DNA from: Hydractinia symbiolongicarpus
Lineage: Eukaryota; Cnidaria; Hydrozoa; Anthoathecata; Hydractiniidae
Direction of reading: 5' to 3'
Length of the DNA: 64,000 bases
Assembly (NCBI RefSeq): GCF_029227915.1
Contig: NC_079882.1
Span: 28,078,001-28,142,000 of the forward strand
Positions 34,646-48,104 of the stretch are shown piece after piece. The translations under genes were made by a program, and so were the position numbers. Position 1 is the first letter of the stretch, and every line of letters starts with the position of its first letter. The notes below the pieces were generated by a model. That model was not told where the DNA came from. It did not search any database and saw nothing but the letters and a program-made list of their open reading frames with translations.

Positions 34646-36480
34646 TTAGAGATGAATTAAATATTTGCAGTAGCGGAGATTTTAGGTCATTAAAAAAGAC
34701 ATTATTGCTGATTTGATCAAAACCGGGACTTTAGTTGATTTGCAAAGAATAAAATGCTGCTTCTAGTTCCTCCTCACTTAGCTCTTCTTTCTCCACTTCA
34801 TTATCATGATATGACAAATACGATTTAAAGGATTTTGCACTGTGACCTATTTTCGACCACACTTTAGCGAAAAATTATTAAATTCTTCAACTATCAAAGA
34901 TGGTTCTTCAATCTCATTTTCGTCGTTTACAAGTTTTGAAGGAAAATTATTACTTCTAATATTTAGTTTACCAATTACTTCCTTGATCCATGTTTTTCTT
35001 GCATTATGTTTATATTTATTAATTTGTTCATTGAAATAAAAATTCTTAGCACGCTTTTTTATTAATTCAAAACGGTTTTTATAATTTTTATACAGTGTTT
35101 CATTCCTGTAGGTTTTCTGTTTTAAATATTTTTAATATAGTTTTTGTTTTCTTCGGGAAGATTTTTGGAGGCCCCTAATCATCCAGGGATTTAAGAATGT
35201 TTTGGTCTTACTAAACTTAATTTCTTCTGGAAATGCCGCATCATAACTTTCCAAAAAATTTTTCAGAAAGCTATCATACTTAAATAATGTTATTGTATTT
35301 TCATTTATTTTTCGCTCTTTTATTTTTACATGGTTTGACTGTTTATCAAAGTTTGTATTGGACGTGATAAAGATGGGATAATGATCAGAGATGTCTGTTT
35401 TAGATAATACCCGAATATAGTTCTTTGTCGCAAAATGAGTTTGTTATGATGTGATCAATTGCTGTAGAGTTTTGTTTAGTTACCCGGGCTGTTTTATTTA
35501 CGAGAGAAATATACCCACTGAGGTTAAGATCCCCCGCGAGGTATACTGCTTTGTTGGTGCTTTCATTGTTCAATATAATAAATTCAATTAACGTTTTAAA
35601 ATTATAAATTGATCCTGCAGGTTGCCTGTATATTACGCTCATAATAATGTTCTTTGTAGTTTTGTTTAGTATTTTCACACAATGACTCACAATCGTTATT
35701 ATTCACACATAGCTCTGTTCTCTTTGTATACAATAGAGAGTTATGAATTAACACACACACGCCACCACTCGCCTTGTATAGTTTCTAATTTGATGAATCA
35801 CCGAGTAATTACACAATTGAAAATTTGAATGTTTTTTAAGTGTTTATCAACACAAAGTTTCAGTGAGACAAATTATTTCAAAACGAAAATTCAGAGTGTG
35901 GAGAAACCGTTTAAAACTATAATTCTTCCGCATGCTTCTAATGTTGAGATGAGTATAGAAAAGGAATCATTTTTGGCGTGCGCAAAAATATTGTCTGAAT
36001 TTGGAGAATAATATTTTGTATTAGTGTGTTTGGATAATGTACAGTTATTAAAATTTAAGTCTGGGTCATTTTCGTCGTTTAATAGTAAAGTTTCGTTGGT
36101 TTGTAATGGATTAAATTCCAAATTTTTAAAATTTGTTTCCGTCATTGTAGTAGAAAAGATAATTAAAAAGAAAATATAAATCGTGTAAATAAGAAAGCGT
36201 TAAACAATGTTTTTCGGTTTCTTAAACTCTCTAACAACAAGACGATTATAAAGAACGATAGCATATTTACCATTTTCTCTATAAGTCTTCATTTCCTTGA
36301 AGACATTCGCCCTACTCTGATTCGTCGAAGTGGAGTAATCCTCATTTACGTATATTCCGGTGCCTTTTAGTTTCTTCCAGTTGCTTAAAATATTAACTTT
36401 ATCCTTGTAGTCCAACAGTTTAAATTACGATAGTACGCTTTTTCCCATCGCTTACGTGCACATTCGACAATGTGCTTCAT
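34646..36480 (-). pseudogene. Non-LTR retrotransposon, 5' part: ORF1 end, endonuclease and linker
   Basis: ORF1's nucleic-acid-binding C-terminus is at 36415-36200 (LKGTGIYVNEDYS, NGKYAIVLYN). ORF2 begins near 36145, and an AP-type endonuclease follows (35770-35400) with VIYRQPAGS, AGDLNLSG and STAIDHIITN. A linker with ELEAAFYSLQIN and SPGFDQISNNVF reaches 34646. At that point the LINE is cut by the Polinton, and the RT motifs resume at 21717. Stops in the linker (near 34750) and frame changes in the endonuclease show it is inactive. It is most like CR1/L2-type elements in layout. Confidence 0.8.
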
Positions 36481-36489
36481 ATGTATATC

Positions 36490-37106
36490 ACTTCTGTCTC
36501 CTTTATAACCCACGCATTTTCTGGAAACCACCACCGATTTTTTTTGAGGACATTTGGTTGGTTATCTAAAAAAATTTAAAGCAATTACAAGTATGAAACT
36601 CGAAATTACGAAATGCACTAGTTACAATAATCACCTTGGCACAACATTCTCAAAAAATTTGACTTGTCCTACTCCATCTTCAAGCATAGAGATAATAACA
36701 CCTGAATAATAGGAATCATCATTTAAAAAAATTCATCATCAGAAAAAATTTCTTCTATTTTCTTTATGCAACCGATGCAATCATCATTCGTTGCCGTCGT
36801 ACCCTCGCCATATTTGTTTCGATTTTTAACATGCGTTTCCCATGTGTTTGTATAAATTACGGAACACGTGAAACCAAAATAAGTTATGAAACCCTCGGTA
36901 AACATGCGTGAATTTTAAGTAAAGTAAGTTGGCTTGTTGTGTCTCTTTTTCTTTAAATGGAGTGCACCTTTATGTTTCAGGTACCCATAGAACTGTAATT
37001 TTCCTTTTTTTACCATTTCTTGAATAGCCATTGTATCAATTCCAAGTTGTTTTAAAATAAGTGTAAAATAATAATATTTCCATTCTCTCGGACGGGTTAA
37101 CATTAT
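36490..37106 (-). other. Coding-like fragments, unrecognised
   Basis: Short minus-strand segments look coding but do not assemble: 36905-36723 (CIGCIKKIEEIFSDDE), 36722-36640 (GVIISMLEDGVGQVKFFE, ending at a possible GT donor) and 36560-36430 (SRKCVGYKGDRSD, CARKRWEKAYYRN). They could be the 5' end of the LINE ORF1 or a separate host or transposon gene. Confidence 0.35.
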
Positions 37107-37704
37107 CAGTCAGGGAAATCATCTTAATTAAGCTGTATAGCTTGATTTGGAGATCTCCTAAATAAGCTGTATCATACAGCTTAATTAGGTGACATACATC
37201 TAAATTATATAGATAGAAAAAGTTTTTCCCCGATTTCTCGAAAAATGTAAATTTTAGCAGAATCACCACTGCAGCTCTTTCATCGTCAGTTTGACCACTA
37301 TATGATAAAAGAAGAACGGTATTTCCAGCACTCTGGGTTCAAAAGATATGGACTATAAACAATGGTTCATTGTTAGTGATAGTCTCTTTAAGCTGTACTG
37401 CATCCTAGGATGTCACGTCACGTGATACATCCTATTTAAGCGGATATTTTTAAAACTTCAAATTTAGCGGATCTCCGGGGTGCTAAGAAAAAACTAATGT
37501 TTTGGAGATGTTTATATGCACGTAAATATTGGATTTATTCAGTTAGATAGATGCTAAATTCTGTTAAATGTGTGTTTTAGACAATCAAAGTTTTGTACAT
37601 CTTAACTAAGCTGTAAAACGCCTAATTAGACTGTATCATACATCCTAATTAAGCTGACATCTAAATTAAGCTGTGCAGCTTAATTAAGAGTATTTCCCTG
37701 ACTG
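37107..37704. mobile_element. MITE with CAGTCAGGGAAAT termini and ATTAT duplication
   Basis: The ends are CAGTCAGGGAAATCATCTTA and the reverse complement of CAGTCAGGGAAATACTCTTA. Both sides are flanked by ATTAT (37102-37106 and 37705-37709). Inside, CTTAATTAAGCTGTA and its inverse recur several times near both ends. It has no coding capacity. The superfamily is not clear; a 5-bp duplication does not match TA or TTAA families. Confidence 0.75.
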
Positions 37705-38814
37705 ATTATCAAATTTTGGAAAAGAAAGCAAGGAACTTTTAAGAAAAATGAGTGGCATGTTTGGATTTATTAGCAAAAATTATATAACATAGGAAATTTA
37801 GAATACCAAAAGATTATTAGAACAGGATTTATTGTAATTCAAAGAAAATGTTTCACTGCAGTTAATTTGTGTGGTCATTTCTTCATAAAACAAAAAGTTT
37901 GGCTACTAATAGTGTCAGTTGTACTTAGTGTACAAACTTGAAAATTTGCATGTTTTAATAAATTTTGATGCTGAATTTAAATATGTTAGTCATTTTTGTT
38001 AAAAATGATTAGAAAAGTTCAAGCATGTAAACCCAGATTTGATGATATAGCTATAGCTATCTGCAAACATTTATTCTATACAAGCTGTAATAGGAATACA
38101 ATTCTCACTTGTTGTAAAATTTCCAACACTGCTGCAAATTACTTTTGTGGCTCAGATTTTTATGCACACTGAATAGCTAGTAGCAGAATATGCAAAAATT
38201 ATTCTGGGAAATATGTAAGATGCTCAAATTATCAGCATTAAAAAAATTAATGTAGTAACCAGCTGTGACCAGACAAATTTTATCAAAACGACCAAGTGTT
38301 TTGTGACTTCACCATCGTTTATTAAAAGTCCTGCACATAGCTAGATTTGACAAAAAATCAATAGAATATATATGTACACTGCAAATAATCAAAGTTTTAA
38401 GTGAAGTTTTATTTTGTAAAAAACTGCACATAGGGAAATTTAAATCAGCTCTGCAAAAGACAATTGCATCTAAGTGCAATAATTTGTAAATATTTATGTA
38501 AAGTTCTTAACTTTTGTCTTTTTCAGTCTCTGCTCTTTTGGGCTGATGTGTCAATAAATATAATTTTTATCACTTCTTACTTCTGATACTTGCTTTTTAG
38601 GGTTGCTCACGTCTGTCGTGCTAGATAGGGCGTTCACCCAAACAGTATCTTCTTGTGCTGCTCCAATAGTTGACTTGTTATAAGCTTTGTTTTCATTTTT
38701 TTCAGCAGGCAAATATAGTGTTTTAACCACTCAGATCTTTTACAAGAATTATTAGCCAATTGCTTTATTTTGCCTGCCAAAAAAGTAAAAACAAAAAATT
38801 TATTAAGCAAGTCA
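37705..38814. other. Intergenic stretch
   Basis: AT-rich, with one coding-like minus-strand stretch at about 38,690-38,560 (STIGAAQEDTVWVNALSS). It has no clear splice partners, so no gene is called. Confidence 0.35.
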
Positions 38815-39171
38815 TCTATATATACCTGGAAGAGGTATTTTCATTTTTAAGTACTGTCAGGAGACTGTTGTTCAGGTCTTGATTTTGTTGCATATTTAAG
38901 ACCAGGGGCTCATCAGGTACAGTATGGAGAAAATTGTCAAGATAGCTTTTGAACTTTCCTACTGTGCATCTAGTTAGGTCTAAGCATTTTGGGAAGAGAG
39001 TTTTCCTTTACATAATGTTGTGTGGCATAAAACAGGTTGAAGAAGAAAATTTAGTACAAAGCCTTCTAGTATTTTCAAAGTAAATAATTTTGTATCAATG
39101 TCTTCTTCATTGTAATGAGTATATTCTGTAAGACTTAAAATTATTCCAGTAATTTTTTCTATTAGAACCAT
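38815..39171 (-). pseudogene. Possible retroelement 3'-end relic
   Basis: An ORF of 63 codons (39171-38980) is followed in another frame by CTVGKFKSYLDNFLHTVPDE (38970-38900). A phrase of the form FKxxLDxFLxxxPDxP is typical of the extreme C-terminus of some non-LTR reverse transcriptases. No catalytic motif is present, so this is tentative. Confidence 0.3.
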
Positions 39172-41375
39172 AGATTTTACGCAAAAAACTTCTTATATCT
39201 AGTTTTATTTAAAGGTGAACTAACAAAGGAACCTACATTATGTTTTTAAGATTAAAATATTCTTACATATCACAAAATCAACACGGCATAAGACAGAAAG
39301 CTCAACAGGATTTGTAAGACGTCTTCTCTTCTTTTGTAAGACATCTTCTCAGAGTATTTTAAATTTACCGAGAGGTTTAAGTAATGAAGAAGACCAGCTA
39401 AATTCTGGAAAGAAAACATCCTTGTGGAAAAAATAATTACTAAGAATTTGACATGCGAAAACAGGTAAAGAAATAAATCTTTGCTTTCAAAAAATCACTT
39501 CCAATACACTTCATTGTGTATAATCATTTGAACTGTTGTTTTCGAAACTAGCAAATTAAAGCACCTGTCATCTTTCAAGATGTTTTAATATATACAAAAA
39601 TAACACAAGAATAAAATTTCATAATAAATACGAATGGACGTAATATATACTTAAAAATTCAAAACATGATGAATAAAATTCCTTTCAGGCAATCACATGA
39701 GACACAGTGTTGTACCGGTTTAGCACTTCCTTGCTTTGTTTATTTGGAATGTGTTTATTTACATCCCCACCCAATTATGTTACCCAATTATTATTTGTTG
39801 AAGAGAAAGGTCTATTCCATGATGTCATGGCGGCAATTGTAATACTACTTTGACCTCAAATATTTCAAGAACCAAAGCTCATAAATATAAAAAAATTATC
39901 ATTTGCATATTCACACTTTATATAATGAACATTTTAATCACAACTTGTTATCAGTCGTTAGTAAGCAAAATAATTTTGATCTTCGTATAAAAAATACTTG
40001 CATGCTCAAAAACTTGTTTTTAAAAGTTATGCAGCAAGAATTTTTTTTGTGATGGTTCCAATGTGTGTTCCAATGGCGCATATTTCTTCTATTCTAATAA
40101 GAATTTGATCATGTTTTTATCAACAAAAGATTAAAAATGTGCTGATATGATGAGTGATATGAGATTGATGAAATAGCTATATATGCTTGACCAGGCCTGG
40201 AAATTTAGCAGAAACGATTGTTTCGTTTTCGCCACGTTACCACGATTCAATAAAGATGGTAATGATAAATTATTTCCCTTGGACAATATTCAAATTATAA
40301 TAATTTTATAGTATAATTAAAAATATTTATATTATAATATTTTACTACTATGGATTAGGTCTTGTCACTAACTGGGGTGATTATGAAATAGTTCTTCACT
40401 TATCGGTTTAAAGCTAATCATTACCGTCGTTAAGGTAGCGTTTCGGCAAGGTCTACTTCACGGACACGAAAAAACCTTTCGATCATTTCCGTCAGCTTCA
40501 TATTACAGTAAAGATCGATTATTTCTCTAGACTCCACAAATTTTCAGGCCTGTTGACATTATGTCTTCATAAAGAATTTTTTACTTACTTTATGCTTTTC
40601 ATGTGTATTTATTAAACTACATCGTATATAGTACATTCAGTAGATCGATAACTGAACTACCTTCTAAGCTGTTCTTTTATTTTATATAATACTAATCAAT
40701 TTACAAAACGTGAATACAATTGAGTTAAAAATGTTTCTTAAAAAATAAAGAAAACATTACTTATTTTTAAATGTTTGTAATAAAAAAAACATGTGTAAAG
40801 TATGCTCAGCATGATGGGTTGTTTTAATAGCATATCACCTATTTCTTTGAGTATGTCTAGTCTTAATTTTCTTCAGTCGCAAGTGAATTTATGAGGGAAA
40901 CCCACGCTAGCCAAGAGACCTAGTTTAATTTTTCTCCCCACCAGGAAATTGGAACAGTTAGGTGGGAAAATTTATGTTGGTTTTCAAACAATTTTTCTGC
41001 GGTCTGCATACTGACTACGCTCTTTGATTGGTTAATTTTATTGTTCTTTGCTCACATAGTCAATATGAGGAATTCTTGTGTTTAAATATACACTGGGTAT
41101 TATTAGAGATTTTTTTTAGTGTCAGGTATTACCAGAGCTACAGAGTTTTTTACTAGTGCCTCTTAGAAGCTAACTTTGAAAAGTGTACTGGCTAGATTTT
41201 TACTTCATATAGGTGTAATTAAGTTCAATATATATATTGAGTTTAAAACTTTTTAATCTGGAATTATCAGCTACCAAAAAAATCCCTAAAACAATAAAAA
41301 TCCACAATTATGACAAACAATTGTTTTCCATATTGCATTTCCTGCTTTTTATACTTTTCATTACTTTTATATTAG
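39172..41375. other. Intergenic stretch upstream of FDXACB1
   Basis: No supportable gene. It probably includes the FDXACB1 promoter and any 5' non-coding exon. Confidence 0.45.
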
Positions 41376-44300
41376 ATGTTAGATAAAGTTACAGACACAT
41401 CAGCCTGCACCTGCAGCAACCCTTCACTTCTCATAGTTGGCGAGGGAAACTTCTCTTTTGCTAAAGACATTGCTACTTTTAACAAGTTTTTATCAATATA
41501 TGCAACATCTTATGATCCAAAAGAAGTGATATCTTCAGATGAAGAAACTTGTTTTAATGTAAACTTCTTAAAGCATTGTTCTAACGTAAAAGTTCAACAT
41601 GGTGTGGATGCTACCAACCTGTCTGCATACTTCCCTGACAAAGAATTTTGTGTAATAGTATTCAACTTTCCACATGTTGGTGGTAAATCTAATATAAAGA
41701 AATGCAGAGCATTACTTCATAACTTTTTTATAAGTGCCTCTAGTCATCTTTGTGGCAACGGTCATATCTCTTTGGCACTGTGTCGTGGACAAGGTGGTAC
41801 GCCTGCTGATATTCCACGACGGCTATATGGTAATAGTTGGCAAGTTGTTACACAAGCATGCAAAGCAGGTTAACAATAACAATAATATCTTTGTTGTGTT
41901 TCTTTTCTGTTACAGCAGATGATACAGGCTTTCAGTGTTACATCCTAAGTAAAACATAGAACTTGTAATCATTTATAAGTCATCATCATCAGAAATGCAA
42001 TCATTTGTTTACAACTATGTTTTACCACCTAGAAAAACACCTAAGAATACCTGAAACTTAGTGGTGCGGTTGTAGTGGCTTTTCTTAAAATATTTTGCAA
42101 GTTTTAAAAAGTGAATCATAATGTATGGAGAATAAAATAACTTCTGTTCATTAATTTTAATCTTTTCAAAACTGCTCAAAACAATTTTGTACCTTTTTTA
42201 CCAGTCGCCAAATATCTTTTTACATTTTTTAATCAAATTATGTGCTTCAGTAAAATCAATATTTAATGATTCTAGCAAAAGCAATCAGAGTATTGTGATA
42301 TTATAAATTGCAGGTAATGAACAGATATGTCAACCTTATTTCTCTAATTCAAAATTCATTGTGCTACCTTTTGCCCCTCTGCAAACCATTTTGTTTTGCT
42401 AAAATGGTTTAGCAGATTTAAAAAAACAACAGAACAAATAACTCCTTGTTAAAGTCATTCCATATTAATTTTAATGGTCAATCGAGTATCACAACATTCA
42501 TTTTATTTAGGGATGATTCTTGTAGACGTTTTTCCATTCGATGAAACCTTGATGCAACATTATCGACAAGCTGGCTATCGTGGAAACTTAAACAAAGGCT
42601 TTATCACCATGCAAGGTTTAATTCACATTTTTACAAGAGGAAAGCCTTTAATCCACAGTCCCCCTTACAACACAAGGTTAAGAAATTTTTCTTGCTTTAA
42701 AAAGTTGTAATTTAACAAAACACACATATATGAATAAACCCCCCTGTTACCTATTAAGTTGTAGAGATATACCATAATGCTTTAATTTAATGCTTCTTTT
42801 TCCATGATTTTTCTCAATAAAAGCCAGCTTCAAGTTAATGCAATTCCCTGCCATTTAGAGGTGTTCATGAATCAATGCAAAAAAATATTGATGCTGCACT
42901 AACACCTAATATTTGGCAATGACAATATTAAAAATGATATGGACACCATGTGAAATATATGTATCCATGAACAACTGAAAAGAAAAAATGCACAATTTGT
43001 CGAAAGCCTGATGCATTTATTTAAAGCATTATATATAATAAATTTTATTTTTGCCATCCATGTGAAATATCATAGTGGGATTGTTTCTGTGTCACAAAGA
43101 TCTAATTTTAAGGACGAAATAAATATAGAATTAACTATAAGATTATTTTGGTGATGTGTGCATATATATGATTTAGATTTATTTTGCTTTAGGATGGAAA
43201 TGAAAAATCAATGTAGTGTTTTAGAATGTATCAAGCCTCTTATGAAGTCATCAAATCTCTCGACAGTAAATGTTTTAATGAATAAGTTGGATGCTTTGTT
43301 ATCTAAGACTGTGGAAACTCTACTTAGTTCTCAATTTAGCAGTATTAATTATCTGGATGGAGATTCAATAACTAAAGTTAAAAAGCACCTGGATGGTAAC
43401 TTTACTTTGTTTGTGCATATTGCACCTGTTTTGCAAAGACTGATAAAAAATAAAGAGTGTGCAGTTTTCTCGTATTATTCTTACAATAAATCCACTAAAT
43501 TGGCACCTTGGTATCATAGCATATCTCATGACTATATGTTAGCTGCAAACACGTCTCATTTAACTATTACTGTTAAAGAACTTAAAGATTTTCTCCTGTC
43601 GAATTTATGTAATGTGTTGTTACAGAATGTTGCATGTGAGGTCATTACATGTGTTTGTGGTGAACCACAAGAAAATAACTGCACTTGTGTTTGTGGAACC
43701 AACCTGTTAGCTCCCATCGTAAAAAACAAGGACACCTCTACAACTTACAATGAAATGGCTGTCATAGATTTCATTGATGACTTGTCACCTGTGTTTTGGA
43801 CGACTCAGAAACCCACAGTTAGTATTTCACAAAAGGATGAATTATCCGGTGAGGTAGTTTATAAAACAATTCCTCCTTGTGAATATGAATTATGTACACT
43901 AGAGGAAAATTATTTCAATGCTAAAGATAAAGAAATAATTGGAGATACTTCTTACTTGGTGGACAATTTTAGTGTATCCAAGGTTGTTGTGAATGGTCTT
44001 TGTATAGCAACTGTCTTTTTCAAGGATGAATTGCTGATTTTAACATTTCATGCAAACGAATTGTTTTTTGCATGTTATGGTGTCAAAGATTTGCGTTACC
44101 TATGGACTGTTGATGATTTATTTTATGAGCAGCTGCTATCACATTTAGTAAGATAATTTGTCTATATCTATCTATAATGGCGAATTTTTTAAAGAAAAAA
44201 GAGTTTTTACATGTTTTAAATAGGTAGTTTTAATCTTGAGGACAAAAATTGGCATAGAGATTCTTAGCAATTTATGCACTTTGTTTTAAAAAATTTTCAA

Positions 44301-44996
44301 TTATCTGTGAACATTGTTTGTTTTTTTGGAAACTTTTAAGATTTTCTGTTTACTTAGTAATTAAGCAATAAATGCTTTAAGGAGATAATTTTTATGAAAA
44401 CTGTTAAATTTTGTAAAAATAAAAAGGATTTCATAAATGAAACCTAAAAAAAACCTGTCAACCTAAAACATGCCAAAAGCACGGTTTGTTATTACAACTA
44501 TTAATATATTGATTATTTTTAACAATTATTATTAGGCAGGCCTAACAAGATATTTAAGAGGTTTTAAAAGTTAAAACAATTTTTTATTAAAAATCTTGAG
44601 ATTAATTCGCTGTAAAGGTTTATTAGTTCATTATTTTGAAATATTATTTCTTGTCTATAGGATACTGATTTGAAGAACGATGCCATTACTCCTCTAAAGA
44701 CTGATATAGAGAGAAGAATAAAGTACCCAATGTGTTTTCGACATGATTTGTGTTTCTGGCTGGATGAGAATTCTGATGAAAAAAAATTATACAATGCCAT
44801 CAGCTGGGTATGCAAAGATATAATACATAGTGTGCGTTTACTCAAAGTGTTGAGACATGAGGAGAGTGGTTGTGTAAGTTATTGTTATAGAATTATATAC
44901 TGTCGCGTTGATGGACCCTTGACTCGCCAAGATACTGTTTTAATGCAGAACAATTTAAGAAAATTATTATTGGAAAACGGATTTCAACTGCGTTGA
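41376..44996 (+). CDS. FDXACB1: FDXACB1 orthologue: BMT5-like/DUF2431 plus FDX-ACB domain protein
   Basis: Four exons join in phase: 41376-41868, 42511-42676, 43193-44147 and 44661-44996, giving 1,950 nt and 649 aa. The human protein is similar in length. The N-terminal domain has LLIVGEGNFSFAKDIA and later FNFPHVGGKSNIKKC, the signatures of the Rossmann-like rRNA uridine methyltransferase family (DUF2431). The last exon is a ferredoxin-fold anticodon-binding domain (YPMCFRHDLCFWLDE; YRIIYCRVDGPLTRQD), as in mitochondrial Phe-tRNA synthetase. The long third exon corresponds to the degenerate tRNA-synthetase-like middle and includes a Cys-rich stretch (ITCVCGEPQENNCTCVCGTN). The chosen ATG follows an acceptor-like AG directly, so an upstream exon is possible. 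Biochemical role is not established. Confidence 0.88.
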
Positions 44997-46389
44997 TTCA
45001 TATGTTATGTTTTTTAACGAAGATCTGCTGATCATGAGTTCCTACCCATGCTTTGGTTCTTTCTCAAAATTTTATAAAATTTCGACTTTCCAATTTACAT
45101 GCAAGGAGTAAAGAAATTTGGTACAGGAAAAGGAAAAAAAATATCAATTTACTATTTTTTATAGGGAGCTATTTAGAAATTTTTGGTGAAAAAGTAAAAT
45201 CTCTTTTTGATTTTTACTGTCACTATCGTGTTTTACCAATTCATAAAATAAACACATAACATCTATTTTAACAAATGATTTTATATCAAATGAGTGATAT
45301 TCATAAGAAAAGAACAATTTATTTAGTTTATCAGGGACTTAAGCAGATTAGAACGATTAGAACCTGTAAACAGTGGTTGCTAGTAGTCTCCTTGAATAAA
45401 ATTTTGCACTATTCAGCTTTAGTTGTACTGGCTATAATTTGTGAATGTTTTACCTTGGCTGTATAGGTAACTTAAAAAGATAATGAGTTTCTTGCCGTAA
45501 GGATGTTCTTTGGACCATCCTAGAACTAGCATATCATGTGAGTAAATTTCCATTTTTCTCATCAAAGGACAAAGAACTGCCATAAACCTTTAGTAAGGGA
45601 TAATCTACACATTCTGTGCCAACTCTTAAATAAGTTAATTCGAAGAAAAGAAAAGTGAACTCTACTCATCAAAAATTGTCTCATACGAGACGATTTGTCT
45701 AACTTTTCTAATTTTTTTCTTTAAACATTCAATTGGAACCAATTGGAACAAAACGTTAATTATTTCAAACATAATATTTACATTTATTCGTTGTGAATTT
45801 GTAAAAATTGCAATGCTCAAACAGTTTTTGTAAATTTGTAGATTTGATTTACAATTCACAGGCGCTGTTTTGTAATATTTAGACACAAACAGTTTGCGCT
45901 TTTCCTCTTACTTGTTTATAATCCTTAGTTTTCTTTCATTGCTAGGCGCCATTGCTGGCTAATTTCGCTGATTCAAAAATTTTTAGCACCAACAATTTAC
46001 CTCTATTATCCCTACTCCTACATAATGTAGTATTTCTACTTTATCTACAGAGCAAAATTGATTTGTACACGTACAAGAATGCCGTTTCTATTGACATTGA
46101 TGTGTTTGCTGGCAAGAGTCGGACCACTTTAGTTCTTTGCCTTTTTTTAATGATAAAAAATTTTAAAATTAATACACTACGCTTTATTTAAACTATAATT
46201 AACCATATTTTTCTTCTTACGATTCGATTTTATTTTCCTATTCGAAAGTTTTCTCGGGAGATAATAGAATGCAAATAAAACAGACAAACGTGGTTGGGAT
46301 GGACACAAGAGCAGGTATTAGCCATCTTGTTGCTTTTAAACGGGAAGAAACGTAATCAGTTGTTCACCATTAGCCATATAGTTCTTCTA
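44997..46389. other. Intergenic stretch
   Basis: AT-rich with no supportable gene. ORFs on both strands lack domain features. Confidence 0.4.
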
Positions 46390-47045
46390 AAGCGATTGAA
46401 TTGATTTTCTTGACGAACGAGTCAACTTTGATCTAAGACTGTAACAAATTTAAACACGCCCATTGATCCATAATGAAGAAGCTGAACATGCTCTTGTGAA
46501 ACTGCAAACTGCCTTAATCATTGATTTGAATTTTTACACAGCCATAGCGATAGATAATCTCGTATAAAAATTGTGCTACTACTGTTGATGCGCTTTTATC
46601 TTTGATAGGCTTTGCTTCCGACCATTTAGAAAAATAGTCGATACAAACAATGAGGTGTTCGTATACATCCACGTTCATTTGTTTCATAACTTTACTTAGA
46701 ACTAGTATACTATGAAGTTCTGGGGTAGTTTTTTTATAAATGTTTGTTTGCTGCTGACAATTTTTACAATTCTTGATGTAATTTTTAACATCATCCCCAA
46801 TTCCAAATAAAAAAATCTTTCAATTAACTTTTGATATGGAGACTCACGGCCTCGATGACTTGCCATAGCCTTCGAACTTGCACTTTTAGTGATTCCTCTG
46901 TGAATGTCATGAATAACTGTCATCTTTTGCTCTTTTTCAAAAAAACACCTTTCTTGAGTCTGTAAAAAAGCTCTTCATTCTTCACTGAAAATTTTCTGCA
47001 TGTTCTTCTAAAATTTGCTTTTTTTGCCTTTATTCTTTGCCATAT
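46390..47045 (-). pseudogene. LTR-retrotransposon (Gypsy-type) integrase relic
   Basis: Reading the minus strand from 47045: a KKNEELFYRLKKG-type segment, then GRESPYQKLIERFFYLELG (the H2C2 zinc-binding region of pre-integrase, largely decayed). The core follows with CIDYFSKWSEAKP (first catalytic D, near 46640) and a broken second D block (QIND followed by a stop, near 46510). Frameshifts and stops occur throughout. It abuts a LINE fragment of opposite orientation at about 47045. Confidence 0.7.
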
Positions 47046-47475
47046 GTAGGTTGTATGAGGCCTGTGTAAGAAGTGTTATGTACGGTAGTGAGACATGGGC
47101 AGTAAAGCAGGAAGATCTTGACCGTTTAGAAAGGAATGATATGAGAATGGTTAGCTTAATGTGTAACGCCAGTCTGAGAGACAGAAAGAGTTCAGATGAG
47201 CTAAGAAGCAGGCTAAGTATTCGTAGAATTAAAGATTTTATCCAGATAAGAATATTGAATTGGCTGGGGCACTTGGAAAGAATGGAGGGGGATAATTGGG
47301 TAAGAAAGTGTAGAGACTTGATAGTTCCTGGGGCAAATCCCAGAGACAGACCGAGAAAGACATGGCAGGAGGTTATAAGGACAGACTTGATAGAGAGGAA
47401 GTTGAGTTTAGATCTAACACAACCCATGCTAGCATGGAAAACGGACGTTAAGCCGAGAATGATGATGATGATATA
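47046..47475 (+). pseudogene. Non-LTR retrotransposon 3' end (RT C-terminal part)
   Basis: An open frame carries LYEACVRSVMYGSETWAVK, RLERNDMRMVSLMC and ILNWLGHLERM, a typical RT thumb/C-terminal region of a LINE. It ends in a GATGATGATGATG microsatellite tail, as many of these families do. It is a 5'-truncated copy. It belongs to a different family from the LINE split by the Polinton. Confidence 0.75.
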
Positions 47476-48104
47476 TCTTTCGGATAAGTTTTTTCCTCAA
47501 AAAATCTTTAACAATTTTTTAAGTCAACGTGCTGTGTCGCCGCCATTTTATTGTTTATTATTGATTGTTTGTGTTTAAACGAAAATATATAAATCATCAT
47601 AATAAACATTCGAATTATAAATAAAGGAAGCCAGCGCATTCAAATTTGCAATGGAATGCCTTTAGTAATAGTTAGTAAATAATGTAAGTAAGTGAGTAAT
47701 AATTTCCGTGTGGAAGTAATAATTTCTTGGAAAATTACCACTCCAGGATTACTGGGAAAGTATGTTTGTTCGGGGAGTAATTATTTACGGTTACACCAGA
47801 CAAACTCTAACTTCTTTTTTCCAATTCTTATCTACTATGATGACATTACATTGCATGCTAATTCGACCAATATTCTAAACCTTATTCGAAATAGTTCTGC
47901 TACTATTTGAAGTATACAAAAATGCGCTATAAAAAAGAAGCATTTCATCATGATTAAAAAATACCTACTGTAGCCGAGGCCTCTCAAAATATAACTGATT
48001 AGATCAGCCCGTACTCAGCATGAAATTTCCTTTCCAGCAATGTATGACATGATAATATGTTGAAAAATCGAATTTTTGACAAAAACCCAAATCCTCTATT
48101 ATAT

